Assembly (NCBI RefSeq): GCF_016806835.2
Contig: NZ_CP086115.1
Coordinates: 1-64,000 of the forward strand
Length of the DNA: 64,000 nucleotides
Origin: Skermanella rosea
GTDB taxonomy: Bacteria > Pseudomonadota > Alphaproteobacteria > Azospirillales > Azospirillaceae
Direction: 5' to 3'
A program made the translations under genes and the position numbers. Within the stretch, counting starts at the first letter, position 1; every line of letters begins with the position of its first letter. The notes beneath the pieces were generated by a model. It ran no database searches and was not told where the DNA came from. It worked only from the letters and a program-made list of their open reading frames with translations. Positions 15,379-22,765 of this stretch are shown here, one piece after another.

Positions 15379-15899
15379 TTCGCCGCCCTCCATTCTTCGG
15401 GCGTACGAGCCCCCTTGCTAGTGTTGCAGGGGCGGCAGGATGTCGTGAGGTTCGACAGGTCATTCGTACCCCCTCTGGTGAGCGGGACGATGTGATCGCA
15501 GTGCAGAGGAAGCTCCTCGCTGCTGCAGTATGTGCAGGCGTAGTCATCGCGCTCAAAGACGATCTCGCGTAGTGCCCGCCAGTCAGTCGGATACAGCGAG
15601 ACTTTCGCCGGTGGTCGCCGCAGTCGGTTGCGTTCGTCCAGCAGCCGACCTTGCACCCATTTTTGCTCGTCATTGAGCCGCCAGAAGGCAAGCAAGGTTT
15701 CCTTGTTGGCGTTCCACGTGCGCTTATCCAGCCCAGTAATCCGGGCCAGAAACGCGTCGTTATCAGGCAGCGCACAATCGGGCGACCGCCATGCTGTCAT
15801 GATCATGAGCAGATAGGCCCCGTGCTGGAGCGTGGTCAGGTGCCTGGTGTCGGCCAGATAAGCGTCGGTGAACAGCGGGAGTGCTGAAAACTCGGCCAT
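15375..15899 (-). CDS. DUF1376-HNH endonuclease fusion protein
   Basis: This 174-residue protein joins a short DUF1376-like N-terminus (LPLFTDAYLADTRHLTTLQH, then GAYLLMIMTAWR) to a complete HNH nuclease. The nuclease has a CTYC knuckle, a DHIVPLTRGGTND core and a CRPCNTSKG second knuckle. The gene lies directly upstream of, and overlaps, a longer DUF1376 gene. The fusion suggests a DUF1376 paralogue that gained, or was invaded by, an HNH domain. It may nick DNA at the replication origin or help packaging, where HNH proteins often assist terminase. Confidence 0.75.
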   Translation of the reverse strand: MAEFSALPLFTDAYLADTRHLTTLQHGAYLLMIMTAWRSPDCALPDNDAFLARITGLDKRTWNANKETLLAFWRLNDEQKWVQGRLLDERNRLRRPPAKVSLYPTDWRALREIVFERDDYACTYCSSEELPLHCDHIVPLTRGGTNDLSNLTTSCRPCNTSKGARTPEEWRAAK

Positions 15900-15901
15900 G
15901 G

Positions 15902-16951
15902 TCAGCCCCGGACCAGTCCGGCCGCTTCGATGATGCGGGTCACCGGCACGATCTTCTCGTCAAGCCAGTAGACCGGCTCTCCCTTGACATGTGAGATCAT
16001 GGCGCGTGTTCCGAGCTTCTCAATCGCCTTGTCAATGCCGGGATTCCCGCTTCCCGATGTTGAACGTGATGCCTTGACCGGCTCCCCCGCTTTGCCGATC
16101 AGCTCACCGCCGCGCCTTTCCGCCTTGGGCTCCGAGACGGTGATGGCTTTGCCGATCAACTCTTCGCTGCCGGCGGAGCCGGAGTCGATGGCCTGCCCGA
16201 TCAGCTCGTCGTCAGGAATGGGCTCGGGAACCGCCTCTTTCTGCTGCGGCGGGAGTTGCGCCGGTACTTCGGCGGGCGGCACGCGGCCTTCCTTTCGCAG
16301 CACCGAAAGGTAGGTGTAGACGCTGTTCTTAGGAACGCTGCTGTGGTCGTGGATCTCCTTCGCCGTGCGGCATCCCGCCTCCCAGGCGAGGAACACACGT
16401 TCCTTGCTGCTCGGCTCCGGAGCGTCCTCGATTACCGGCTGCACATCCGCCTGCATCTCGGGCTGCTCTACAAATGCCAAATCCGATGCATTTTGCGGGC
16501 TGGAAGGCTCGTCGTCCTGGCCGTCGATCTCGTCCCGAGGCTGCGGCTCACTGGCCTCCTCGCTGTTGGCTGCACTGATCCAGCCGCTGTCGTGGATCGC
16601 TTCCGTGGCCTGCGCATCGCTGAACAGCCGAACGCGCACGTCGGGGAGCGTCTGGCCGTCGCCTTCGGTCAGCAAGACGGGGACGGCGACATAATCCTGC
16701 CCGGTAGGGCTATCGGTCATGAATTCTTCGAAGAGCTGTCTAGGAGCTGCCGCGGCTTCGCAGGTCCGCTTCAGGGCGTCGGCCTCGATCAGGGCAAGCG
16801 CATATCCCATACCGGCGATCTCGCCATTGATGGTATGGATGCATTCCAGCTCGTGATGGGCGAAAGTAGTCCTATCTGACTTGATGAGGCCGAGGCAGTG
16901 CTCGAAGGCCTCGATACGAGTTCTTAGGGAAGTGGAAACATGATCATGCAT
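15902..16951 (-). CDS. Phage DNA-binding-type protein with winged helix and ELIGKA repeats
   Basis: The 349-residue product has a helical N-terminus, a long acidic linker, then FLAWEAGCRTAKEIHDHSSV followed by PKNSVYTYLSVLRKEGRV, which reads as a winged helix-turn-helix. After it, the motif ELIG(Q/K)A occurs three times in about 45 residues (DDELIGQA, EELIGKA, GELIGKA). The C-terminal IEKLGTRAMISHVKGEPVYW segment is folded-looking. It precedes the two DUF1376 genes and may regulate or take part in replication initiation. Family unknown. Confidence 0.5.
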   Translation of the reverse strand: MHDHVSTSLRTRIEAFEHCLGLIKSDRTTFAHHELECIHTINGEIAGMGYALALIEADALKRTCEAAAAPRQLFEEFMTDSPTGQDYVAVPVLLTEGDGQTLPDVRVRLFSDAQATEAIHDSGWISAANSEEASEPQPRDEIDGQDDEPSSPQNASDLAFVEQPEMQADVQPVIEDAPEPSSKERVFLAWEAGCRTAKEIHDHSSVPKNSVYTYLSVLRKEGRVPPAEVPAQLPPQQKEAVPEPIPDDELIGQAIDSGSAGSEELIGKAITVSEPKAERRGGELIGKAGEPVKASRSTSGSGNPGIDKAIEKLGTRAMISHVKGEPVYWLDEKIVPVTRIIEAAGLVRG

Positions 16952-17125
16952 AAAGCCCCGCTGTCAGGTCGCTGAAAATTAGTGACGGCAGAAAGCTCAG
17001 CGTTGCCTTCTTTTCCCTCGCCGCGCGCTCTGGCCAGAACACGGGTCCGGTAGCCGCCACTCTATTTACACAATACTTACGCAATTTCATTGAGCAAGCA
17101 TTCTCTGCTTATGGGCAAACGGCCA

Positions 17126-17350
17126 CTATTCCTGCAATGCCAGAACTTCGGGTGCAGGCACCGGAATGGTGGGCCGCGCATCCTTCAGCCACGCCAGCGC
17201 CGCGTCGAACGGATCCGGCACGGCCTGGCTGGGGAAGACCGGGTTAAAGGCGTAGCCCTTCGGCGTGGCCTTGCCGTAGGTCACGCGCTTTCCCTGAACC
17301 TTGGCCGCGCGCAGGCTCGGGTTATGGATGATGGTGAAATCGTCTTGCAT
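17126..17350 (-). CDS. Small phage protein of unknown function
   Basis: A 74-residue basic protein (MQDDFTIIHNPSLRAAKVQG onward) with a good ribosome site (GGGAGAGAA). It lies between gapR and a 174-base gene-free stretch that probably holds a promoter for the next operon. No family recognised. Confidence 0.5.
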   Translation of the reverse strand: MQDDFTIIHNPSLRAAKVQGKRVTYGKATPKGYAFNPVFPSQAVPDPFDAALAWLKDARPTIPVPAPEVLALQE

Positions 17351-17376
17351 GGCGTTCTCTCCCTGATCGTGAGCCG

Positions 17377-17643
17377 TTACGCGGCTTCTTCTTCCGCCGG
17401 GATCATCCCCAGCGCGGCCAGGTACAGATCGAGCATGTGCTCGCGCTCATCGCGCTCCGCCGCCTCCAGCTTGCGCAGCTTCAGCACCTCTCGCATCGCC
17501 TTGTTGTCGAAACCGTTGCCCTTGGCCTCGGCGAACACGTCACGGATATCCGCGCCGAGACCGGCCTTCTCTTCCTCGAGGCGCTCGATGCGCTCGATGT
17601 AGCTGCGAAGCTGATCCGCTGCAATATTCCCGACTTGTACCAT
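17377..17643 (-). CDS. gapR: GapR family DNA-binding protein (DUF2312)
   Basis: The 88-residue product contains the GapR signature AADQLRSYIERIERLEEEKA, then DIRDVFAEAKGNGFDNKAMREVLKLRK. In alphaproteobacteria GapR binds AT-rich, over-twisted DNA ahead of replication and transcription forks and stimulates topoisomerases. The ATG at 17643 follows AAGGAGAG. It is full length. Sitting among phage replication genes, it could support replication of the phage genome or alter host chromosome behaviour. Confidence 0.85.
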   Translation of the reverse strand: MVQVGNIAADQLRSYIERIERLEEEKAGLGADIRDVFAEAKGNGFDNKAMREVLKLRKLEAAERDEREHMLDLYLAALGMIPAEEEAA

Positions 17644-17689
17644 AATACTCTCCTTGAAAATGTGGAGGCCGAAGCCCCCGGTTGAAAAT

Positions 17690-18034
17690 TCAGACGATCT
17701 CGACCTTAATTCCATGTTGTGCCTCCACGAGACGCCGCTTGAGGTTCGACATGTGATCGTTCTTGCGCATGTACTCACTCTTGGAATCCTCGACGACCTG
17801 ACAGCCCCGCACGTTGCTCTAGTACCGGAAATCGAGCTTCACGTTACAGATCCAGCGGCCGTTAATCTCGATGCGGTAGGTCGGCTGAAGCTCGAGGTCG
17901 CTGATCTCGCCAAGGCGCAACAGCACACTCAGCTCCCGATACCGGACGCCCTCGCGGGCGCTGTGGAAGGTGTGGCCATCAATGACGATCGCCTTGTTCC
18001 CGAACTTCGGCCTGCCCCTGACGCCGAACTTCAC
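17690..18034 (-). pseudogene. DUF1064 nuclease-like gene interrupted by an in-frame amber codon
   Basis: A GTG start coupled to the upstream stop (GTGA) opens KFGVRGRPKFGNKAIVIDG, followed by HTFHSAREGVRYRELSVLLR and LELQPTYRIEINGRWICN, matching the DUF1064 phage endonuclease-like family. The frame stops at TAG (17819-17821) after DFRY, only 71 residues in. The same frame continues for another 42 codons with the family's expected C-terminus (RGCQVVEDSKSEYMRKNDHM, then SNLKRRLVEAQHGIKVEIV). The break is therefore a single stop codon, from mutation, read error or read-through. Without read-through the protein loses its catalytic lysine region. Confidence 0.65.
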
Positions 18035-18552
18035 AAGGACCGTGGCCTGTTGGAACGGTTTGCCGTGCGCTCCCGGGCGAGCCGCTCCTGGTGACTGCCT
18101 TCGATGACCGGCGGCCCTGCCCTGTCGCCCGCCTGATAGACCTCGTTCGGGTCCGGCACATAGTAGCCGAACTCCGAGGCCCACTGCTGGATCTGCGCCA
18201 TCTTGTCGGAGAACTCCGACTTGCTGAGGCTGGTCGTGCTGCCGCCGATCACCGAGGGCGTGCCGTCGGGGCTCAGCACGACCTTGTGCAGCTTCATGAC
18301 GTGCATCTTGAGGAATTCATGCACCTGGTCATGGCTCAGCGTCGTCCCGGCGTCCTCGAACATCCGCTGGATGTGCGGCACCACGACGCCGTGGTAGTAG
18401 GCGTTCTGCGACAGGCTGCGGGCGTGCTTCACGACATCGACCGTGACGCGGACCTTCTCGCCCTCGTGGCTTCGGATGAAATCCTGGACGGCCGGGCTTC
18501 CGGCCATCGCGCCGTTCTTCACCAGACCGCTGACTGTGAGGGATTTCGACAT
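18031..18552 (-). CDS. NinB/Orf-like recombination protein (tentative)
   Basis: The 173-residue product has RSLSQNAYYHGVVVPHIQRM followed later by STTSLSKSEFSDKMAQIQQW and ASEFGYYVPDPNE. This layout is shared with phage proteins often annotated as NinB/Orf-like recombination mediators. Such proteins bind single-stranded DNA and load annealing proteins. The context fits: ERF-like protein, Gp157 and SSB lie just upstream in the same operon. Family assignment is tentative. Confidence 0.5.
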   Translation of the reverse strand: MSKSLTVSGLVKNGAMAGSPAVQDFIRSHEGEKVRVTVDVVKHARSLSQNAYYHGVVVPHIQRMFEDAGTTLSHDQVHEFLKMHVMKLHKVVLSPDGTPSVIGGSTTSLSKSEFSDKMAQIQQWASEFGYYVPDPNEVYQAGDRAGPPVIEGSHQERLARERTANRSNRPRSL

Positions 18553-18555
18553 GGC

Positions 18556-19110
18556 CTAGAACAGCGCCACGTTTCGCCCGAACCGCGCGCCGATGTAGCG
18601 CTCGTCCGCCGCCGCGAACGGAATCTCGTCGTCGAGCTCCGGCACCGGGCTGCTGTGGCGCTGGGTGGGCCGCGAGCCGGAGCCGCCCCCTGCCCCGCCC
18701 CGCCGGGACTGCTGGTAGCCATCGTCCTCGTCGCGGTCGCGGCCGCCGTCACCGTCGCGCTTGCCGTCGAGCAGGATCAGCTTGGCGTCGAATCCCTGAA
18801 GGACGATCTCGGTGGAATACTTTTCGTTTCCATCCTTGTCGGTCCATTTGCGCGTTTGCATCGCACCCGCGATATAAACCTTGCTGCCCTTATGCAGGTA
18901 ATTGCGTGCGACTTTGACCAAGCCCTCGCTGAAGATCACCACGCGCACCCACTCGGTGCGTTCGCGCTTGTCGCCGGATTGCTTGTCGCGCCACGTCTCG
19001 GTGACGCCGAGACTGAGATTGGCGATTTCGCGCCCGTCCTGCGTTGACCTGATTTCCGGATCGCGCCCGAGGTTTCCAATGAACTGACAATGATTCAAAC
19101 TTCCCGCCAT
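18556..19110 (-). CDS. ssb: Phage single-stranded DNA-binding protein
   Basis: The 184-residue product starts MAGSLNHCQFIGNLGRDPEI, a classic SSB OB-fold opening, and includes TEWVRVVIFSEGLVKVARNYL and GSKVYIAGAMQTRKWTD. A Gly/Arg-rich linker (QQSRRGGAGGGSGSR) leads to DDEIPF, the acidic tip used to recruit partner proteins. Unusually the protein continues about 18 residues past the tip. AGAAGGAT precedes the ATG. It coats DNA during phage replication and recombination. Confidence 0.92.
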   Translation of the reverse strand: MAGSLNHCQFIGNLGRDPEIRSTQDGREIANLSLGVTETWRDKQSGDKRERTEWVRVVIFSEGLVKVARNYLHKGSKVYIAGAMQTRKWTDKDGNEKYSTEIVLQGFDAKLILLDGKRDGDGGRDRDEDDGYQQSRRGGAGGGSGSRPTQRHSSPVPELDDEIPFAAADERYIGARFGRNVALF

Positions 19111-19133
19111 ATAAATCCTTCTGCTATTTGCGG

Positions 19134-19628
19134 TTAATTCCTGCGTATCGTGAGCGTCTGCCCGCCGTTGCTGAGCGTGGCGCCGGGCACCGCCTGCCCC
19201 GCGTCCAGCTTCGCCTTGATGGTCGTGTGGTCGGGCTTGCGCTCGATCTTCACGCAATCGTCGGGCAGCGCCGCCTCGTCGGTGATGACGACCGACTGCC
19301 GCGCCGCGGTCAGCGCGCAGGTGGCCTCCGGCAGCTCGACCTTGCGCTCGTCCGCCAGCACCAGGCCCTCAAAGATGATGTTGCGGATCGCCTCGATGCG
19401 GCCCTCGTAGCGCTTCTTGCGGGCCTGAATCGCCTTGCTGCGCTCGGCGAGCGCCGCCGTCATGTCCTCCGCCTCGGCAAGGCGGTCGAACAGCGTGCCG
19501 ATGATTTCCCGGAACTCTGTGCTGCCCTCGATCATCCCGGCGATCAGCTCGGGATCGTCGTGGCCGGCCTCGGTGATGACCTGCTTCAGCTTGGCAACGG
19601 CGATGGCTTCTTTCTGCAGGTAGCTCAT
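19134..19628 (-). CDS. Siphovirus Gp157 family protein
   Basis: The 164-residue product is a coiled-coil N-terminus (LFDRLAEAEDMTAALAERSK) followed by KRYEGRIEAIRNIIFEGLVL and a C-terminal beta domain (CALTAARQSVVITDEAALPD, IKAKLDAGQAVPGATL). This is the Gp157 layout. Gp157 of lactic acid phages was linked to phage resistance traits; in practice the family travels with SSB and annealing proteins, as here. The start overlaps the ERF-like gene stop (ATGA). Confidence 0.8.
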   Translation of the reverse strand: MSYLQKEAIAVAKLKQVITEAGHDDPELIAGMIEGSTEFREIIGTLFDRLAEAEDMTAALAERSKAIQARKKRYEGRIEAIRNIIFEGLVLADERKVELPEATCALTAARQSVVITDEAALPDDCVKIERKPDHTTIKAKLDAGQAVPGATLSNGGQTLTIRRN

Positions 19629-20413
19629 GCGACGCCTCCCATGCCGGAGACGGCTTCCTTGTCGGCGGCAAGGATGCGCCTCATGGCCTCCGGATCGGGT
19701 TTGAACTCCTCCGGCGTCAACTCCATCATGGAGGCGCTGCGCATCTGCTCGCGGACCACCGCGTCGTACAGGTCGAGGTGCGCCGCCTTCAGCTTGGCCA
19801 GCCCTTCCCTCTTGCTCGCGTCGTTCAGCAACGCCATCAGGTCGCCACGCAGCATGCACTCCGCGAGCCCGTCGGTGTATTTCTTGACCCAGCCCTCCCA
19901 CTGCGCGCGGGTGAAGCCGGTCGACTTCGTCGCGGCCTCCTTAGCGGCCGCCTTCGGTTTCTGTCCCGCCTCGGCGAATTCGCGCTTCAGTCCGGCGACG
20001 TACTTGTTGTCGTCGTAGAGCCCCATGAACACGTCGGCGCTGAAGCCCAGATAGGACAGCGCCTTGGTGATGGCGTCGGTCAGCGCCTTCTTCGCCGCAT
20101 CGTCGTCCAAGCGCACCTTGCCGCTCTTGTCGAGTTCCCGCCACGGGTTCATCGCGGTGACCGGGAAGGCCTCGGAGCGCTTGCCTTCGAGCACGTACCA
20201 GAGCCGCAGCGTGCAGGCGATCAAGTCTTCGTGGAAGACGTAGTCGGCATCGTAGCCCCAGCCGAGACCAAGGGGACCGAACTGCTCCGTCGCGCGCTGG
20301 ATCTGGTAGTAGCTGTCGATGGACGTGAAGCCGCCGCGCTGGTTGACGTATTTCGTGTGCGCCGGATCGGTCTTCGCGACGGAGTTCCAGAGATCGAGGT
20401 TGTTCGCGCTCAT
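19625..20413 (-). CDS. ERF/Rad52-like single-strand annealing protein
   Basis: The 262-residue product contains RGGFTSIDSYYQIQRATEQF followed by GPLGLGWGYDADYVFHED, and later DDAAKKALTDAITKALSYLGFSADVFMG, the core signature of ERF and related Rad52-superfamily annealing proteins in phages. It probably anneals complementary single strands during phage recombination and genome circularisation. It is coupled to both neighbours through ATGA overlaps in a recombination operon with Gp157 and SSB. The C-terminus is helical and charged. Confidence 0.75.
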   Translation of the reverse strand: MSANNLDLWNSVAKTDPAHTKYVNQRGGFTSIDSYYQIQRATEQFGPLGLGWGYDADYVFHEDLIACTLRLWYVLEGKRSEAFPVTAMNPWRELDKSGKVRLDDDAAKKALTDAITKALSYLGFSADVFMGLYDDNKYVAGLKREFAEAGQKPKAAAKEAATKSTGFTRAQWEGWVKKYTDGLAECMLRGDLMALLNDASKREGLAKLKAAHLDLYDAVVREQMRSASMMELTPEEFKPDPEAMRRILAADKEAVSGMGGVA

Positions 20414-20727
20414 GCCAGCACCTCCGCCGGAAGCTCCGACCGGCTGGCGATCATGTTCTGGATGGCGCTGTCACGGACGGCGCACTCGTGGCGACGCACC
20501 TCGCAGTCCTTGCGGACATCGTCGAAGGCCTTCTCCAGCCCGCCAACGACCTCATCGAACGTCGCGGCGTCGATTTTCTCGCCGTGGGACTTCACGTGCT
20601 GCCTGATCTGGCCGATCACGTTGAACGCGATGCCCTCCAGAACCTTCAATGTCATGAAAGCGTGATGGGCCTCGGCGGCGTCGCGGGCTTCGTTTGAACA
20701 GGCAAAAGAACTTGGAGTAAATGACAT
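20410..20727 (-). CDS. First gene of the phage early operon, unknown function
   Basis: A 105-residue helical protein (AEAHHAFMTLKVLEGIAFNV, IDAATFDEVVGGLEKAFDDV) with two cysteines in the C-terminal part (DCEVRRHECAVR). It begins the leftward early operon just after an AT-rich control region. It may be an accessory of the downstream annealing protein, but no family was recognised. Confidence 0.55.
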   Translation of the reverse strand: MSFTPSSFACSNEARDAAEAHHAFMTLKVLEGIAFNVIGQIRQHVKSHGEKIDAATFDEVVGGLEKAFDDVRKDCEVRRHECAVRDSAIQNMIASRSELPAEVLA

Positions 20728-20768
20728 AACTACTAACCAATGAAAGAAGCTTTACAAGTAATAATCTT

Positions 20769-20789
20769 TAGTTTAGGAAACATAAACTA
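20769..20789. promoter_or_regulatory. Operator candidate in the phage early control region
   Basis: A perfect inverted repeat with seven-base arms (TAGTTTA and TAAACTA) around a seven-base centre lies in the 92-base AT-rich gap between the leftward early operon and the rightward Cro-like gene. TTGACG on the minus strand and TATATA-like hexamers overlap it, as expected for a divergent promoter/operator. Confidence 0.5.
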
Positions 20790-20819
20790 TATAACAATTT
20801 CGTCAAGTAAAATGTTTTT

Positions 20820-21056
20820 ATGAAACATAAAATAAATAGTTCTACTGCAACACTGGAGCAGAGGCGTGCCATTGTAGCCGTTATGGGTTTTACGAAGGCA
20901 GGATTTGCGAGGATTGTGGGTGTCTCACAGCCGCCGATTTTCGACTGGGTTCAAGGCCGCGAAGTCAGTGAGGAGACGCTTGGCAAGATCGACGAAGCCA
21001 TGCGCCGGGAGGGCTGGCGGTTCGAGCGCGGTGGCGTCCGCAGCCTCGGCGCCTAG
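20820..21056 (+). CDS. Cro/YdaS-like helix-turn-helix regulator
   Basis: The only plus-strand gene in the phage block. The 78-residue product has a helix-turn-helix (RRAIVAVMGFTKAGFARIVG then VSQPPIFDWVQGREVSEETL) like phage Cro or YdaS proteins. It is divergent from the early operon across an operator palindrome, so it likely controls the early switch. Its 3' end overlaps by four bases the oppositely oriented gene at 21053. Confidence 0.7.
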   Translation: MKHKINSSTATLEQRRAIVAVMGFTKAGFARIVGVSQPPIFDWVQGREVSEETLGKIDEAMRREGWRFERGGVRSLGA

Positions 21057-21457
21057 CGCGGCCTGACGGCCCCGGCCAGCTCGAACAGTTCCGGCACCCC
21101 TGCCCTCTTGCCGTCAATCTCGTACCGGCGCTGACCGTTGTGATCGATGATCCGCACGGCGTGGCCCATCTCCTTCAGCTTGTCGATCACATCCTTGAAC
21201 GTCACCGGCTCGACGGGCGTCCTCTCGATGACCGGCACCTTGCCGTCCAGACGGTCAGGGCGCGGCGGCGGGGGCAGCGTGGGATCGACCTGGGACAGGA
21301 TACAGTATCGCGCCTCCAGCGCATTCGCCGAACGGCCGGGCAGGCGCTCGGTGATGGCCATGAACGTCAGCCTCTCCCGCACCCCCTTCGTCAGGGCGGC
21401 ATCTTCCGCCGCCGTCCAGCGGGGCGCAGGCCGGCGCGCGGCTCTCCTAAGCTTCAC
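21053..21457 (-). CDS. SANT/Myb-like DNA-binding protein
   Basis: The 134-residue product begins with basic residues and RWTAAEDAALTKGVRERLTF, then MAITERLPGRSANALEARYC, a SANT/Myb-like helix-turn-helix. The C-terminus (KLKEMGHAVRIIDHNGQRRY) forms a small beta-type domain. GTG start coupled to the upstream stop. A DNA-binding role in phage gene control is likely. Confidence 0.55.
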   Translation of the reverse strand: MKLRRAARRPAPRWTAAEDAALTKGVRERLTFMAITERLPGRSANALEARYCILSQVDPTLPPPPRPDRLDGKVPVIERTPVEPVTFKDVIDKLKEMGHAVRIIDHNGQRRYEIDGKRAGVPELFELAGAVRPR

Positions 21458-21795
21458 GGTCGCCTTCCCTGCCCGACAGCATCCAGATGGCCCTGCTCGA
21501 CGATGCGCCGCACGTATGCGGGCTCGACGCCCGCCAGCCAGCAGGCACGGCGGAAGTTGGCGCCGAAGCCGAGCAGCCAGTCACGGGCCGTCGCCTGCAT
21601 CGCGTGCTTGCTGTCGTCTACCTCCGCGTAGTCGTGCCGCGGGATGTCGCCCCGCGCATCGGACACGGCGCACATCAGCACCGAAAGCCACAGGGCCGCC
21701 CGGCGGGCATGCTCCTGCGGATCGAGATCGCGCACCGGCCGGTAGATGCCGGCGGCATCGCCGGGATCCTCATCGTGGGCGGCATAGTCGATCAC
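21454..21795 (-). CDS. Phage protein of unknown function
   Basis: A 113-residue helical protein (HARRAALWLSVLMCAVSDAR, AMQATARDWLLGFGANFRRA, CWLAGVEPAYVRRIVEQGHL). The last part looks like a short helix-turn-helix but is not convincing. It is translationally coupled to both neighbours through GTGA overlaps. Confidence 0.5.
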   Translation of the reverse strand: MIDYAAHDEDPGDAAGIYRPVRDLDPQEHARRAALWLSVLMCAVSDARGDIPRHDYAEVDDSKHAMQATARDWLLGFGANFRRACWLAGVEPAYVRRIVEQGHLDAVGQGRRP

Positions 21796-22022
21796 CCCAC
21801 CCTCCTCCGCAAATCGGCGACATCCCGCTTCAGCATTTCAAGCGCCTCCCGGAGCATGGCGTTCTCCTGCTCGAGCTTGCCGATGTGGTGCAGGCAGAAC
21901 TGGTCGACGACGCGGGGCGAGAGGTGTGCGCTGTTGACGGAGGGGCGGTTCGGATCGTCATGAAACGTCTTCAGCCGCTGGTAAATGGGCGTGTCGCTGA
22001 ACTTCGGTCGCTCGGGGATCAT
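21792..22022 (-). CDS. Small coiled-coil phage protein
   Basis: A 76-residue protein whose C-terminal half is a regular coiled coil (CLHHIGKLEQENAMLREALE, then MLKRDVADLRRRVG). It lies in the leftward early cluster and shares its start with the stop of the preceding, apparently frameshifted, coiled-coil gene. Function unknown. Confidence 0.5.
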   Translation of the reverse strand: MIPERPKFSDTPIYQRLKTFHDDPNRPSVNSAHLSPRVVDQFCLHHIGKLEQENAMLREALEMLKRDVADLRRRVG

Positions 22023-22257
22023 ACGCCTGCCGCGGCGAGGTCGCTGCCGCCCGTCTCGCAGGCCATCTCGATGCGGCGTGGAGCAGGTTTGCGGCCGTGC
22101 TCCAGCTGCTCGATGCGCTTCCTCAGCTCCTTGTTCTCGGCACGCAGATCATCCACGGCAATGGCGAGAGGAGCGATGAGGCACCCATTAATGCAAGCTG
22201 GGTCAGCATCGCCCGGTAAAGTGAGAGACTTTCAGGTAGGGCATCGGCGATACTCAT
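22019..22257 (-). pseudogene. Frameshifted coiled-coil gene
   Basis: The ATG at 22257 opens MSIADALPESLSLYRAMLTQ in one frame, which ends early. From about 22185 a different frame reads IAPLAIAVDDLRAENKELRK followed by RIEQLEHGRKPAPRRIEM and stops with an ATGA overlap to the next gene. The two halves together would make one 79-residue coiled-coil protein, so a one-base frameshift near 22180-22190 is likely. Confidence 0.35.
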
Positions 22258-22286
22258 CTTATGTTTTCCTTCGGGTTGTGTGTTTT

Positions 22287-22475
22287 TCAAACGCGCCAGT
22301 CGAACGCGAGCCAGTGCTCCTGACTGCGATCGGGAGCGGCTTCGTAGGTGTACCAGGTCGGCAGTTTCGGCCTCAGCGCGTCGGTCACGACCAGCATCAG
22401 CGTGAGCACCGTGACGATGACGAACACCCAGCCGTGCGCCCTGAGAAAGCCCAGCACCTTCTCCCGGGACGTCAC
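22287..22475 (-). CDS. Small membrane protein
   Basis: A GTG start coupled to the upstream stop (GTGA) gives 62 residues with one hydrophobic helix (WVFVIVTVLTLMLVVTDAL) and a polar C-terminus. Together with the preceding small membrane gene it forms a pair of single-span proteins at the promoter-proximal end of the leftward cluster. Function unknown. Confidence 0.5.
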   Translation of the reverse strand: MTSREKVLGFLRAHGWVFVIVTVLTLMLVVTDALRPKLPTWYTYEAAPDRSQEHWLAFDWRV

Positions 22476-22612
22476 TGCGTCCCCCCGGGAAGGCCGGAAG
22501 TGGCGATGCTCCAGACGACCCACGCGACAAAAATGATGCTAAAGGCGAACTCCGTCAGTTCCGGCAAGACCTGACGCCAGCCGAATGAATCCTGGTCTAA
22601 GTTATCCGTCAT
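22472..22612 (-). CDS. Small membrane protein
   Basis: The 46-residue product starts MTDNLDQDSFGWRQVLPELT and continues with a hydrophobic helix (EFAFSIIFVAWVVWSIATSG). AAAAGGAG lies at good distance before the ATG at 22612. Upstream lies the TnpB element and an AT-rich region with a DnaA-box sequence (22715-22723). Confidence 0.5.
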   Translation of the reverse strand: MTDNLDQDSFGWRQVLPELTEFAFSIIFVAWVVWSIATSGLPGGTQ

Positions 22613-22765
22613 GCAAAACTCCTTTTCGAATAAAATCTGTTGACGTTTTGTGTTTGTGGTTTTAGAAATACGCAAATATTAGATCAAATCAACAAAAATC
22701 TACTTACCGTTTCTTTATCCACATCGCCGTAAAACCTCTTCCTTGAGGGAGAGGATATAAGGCGC

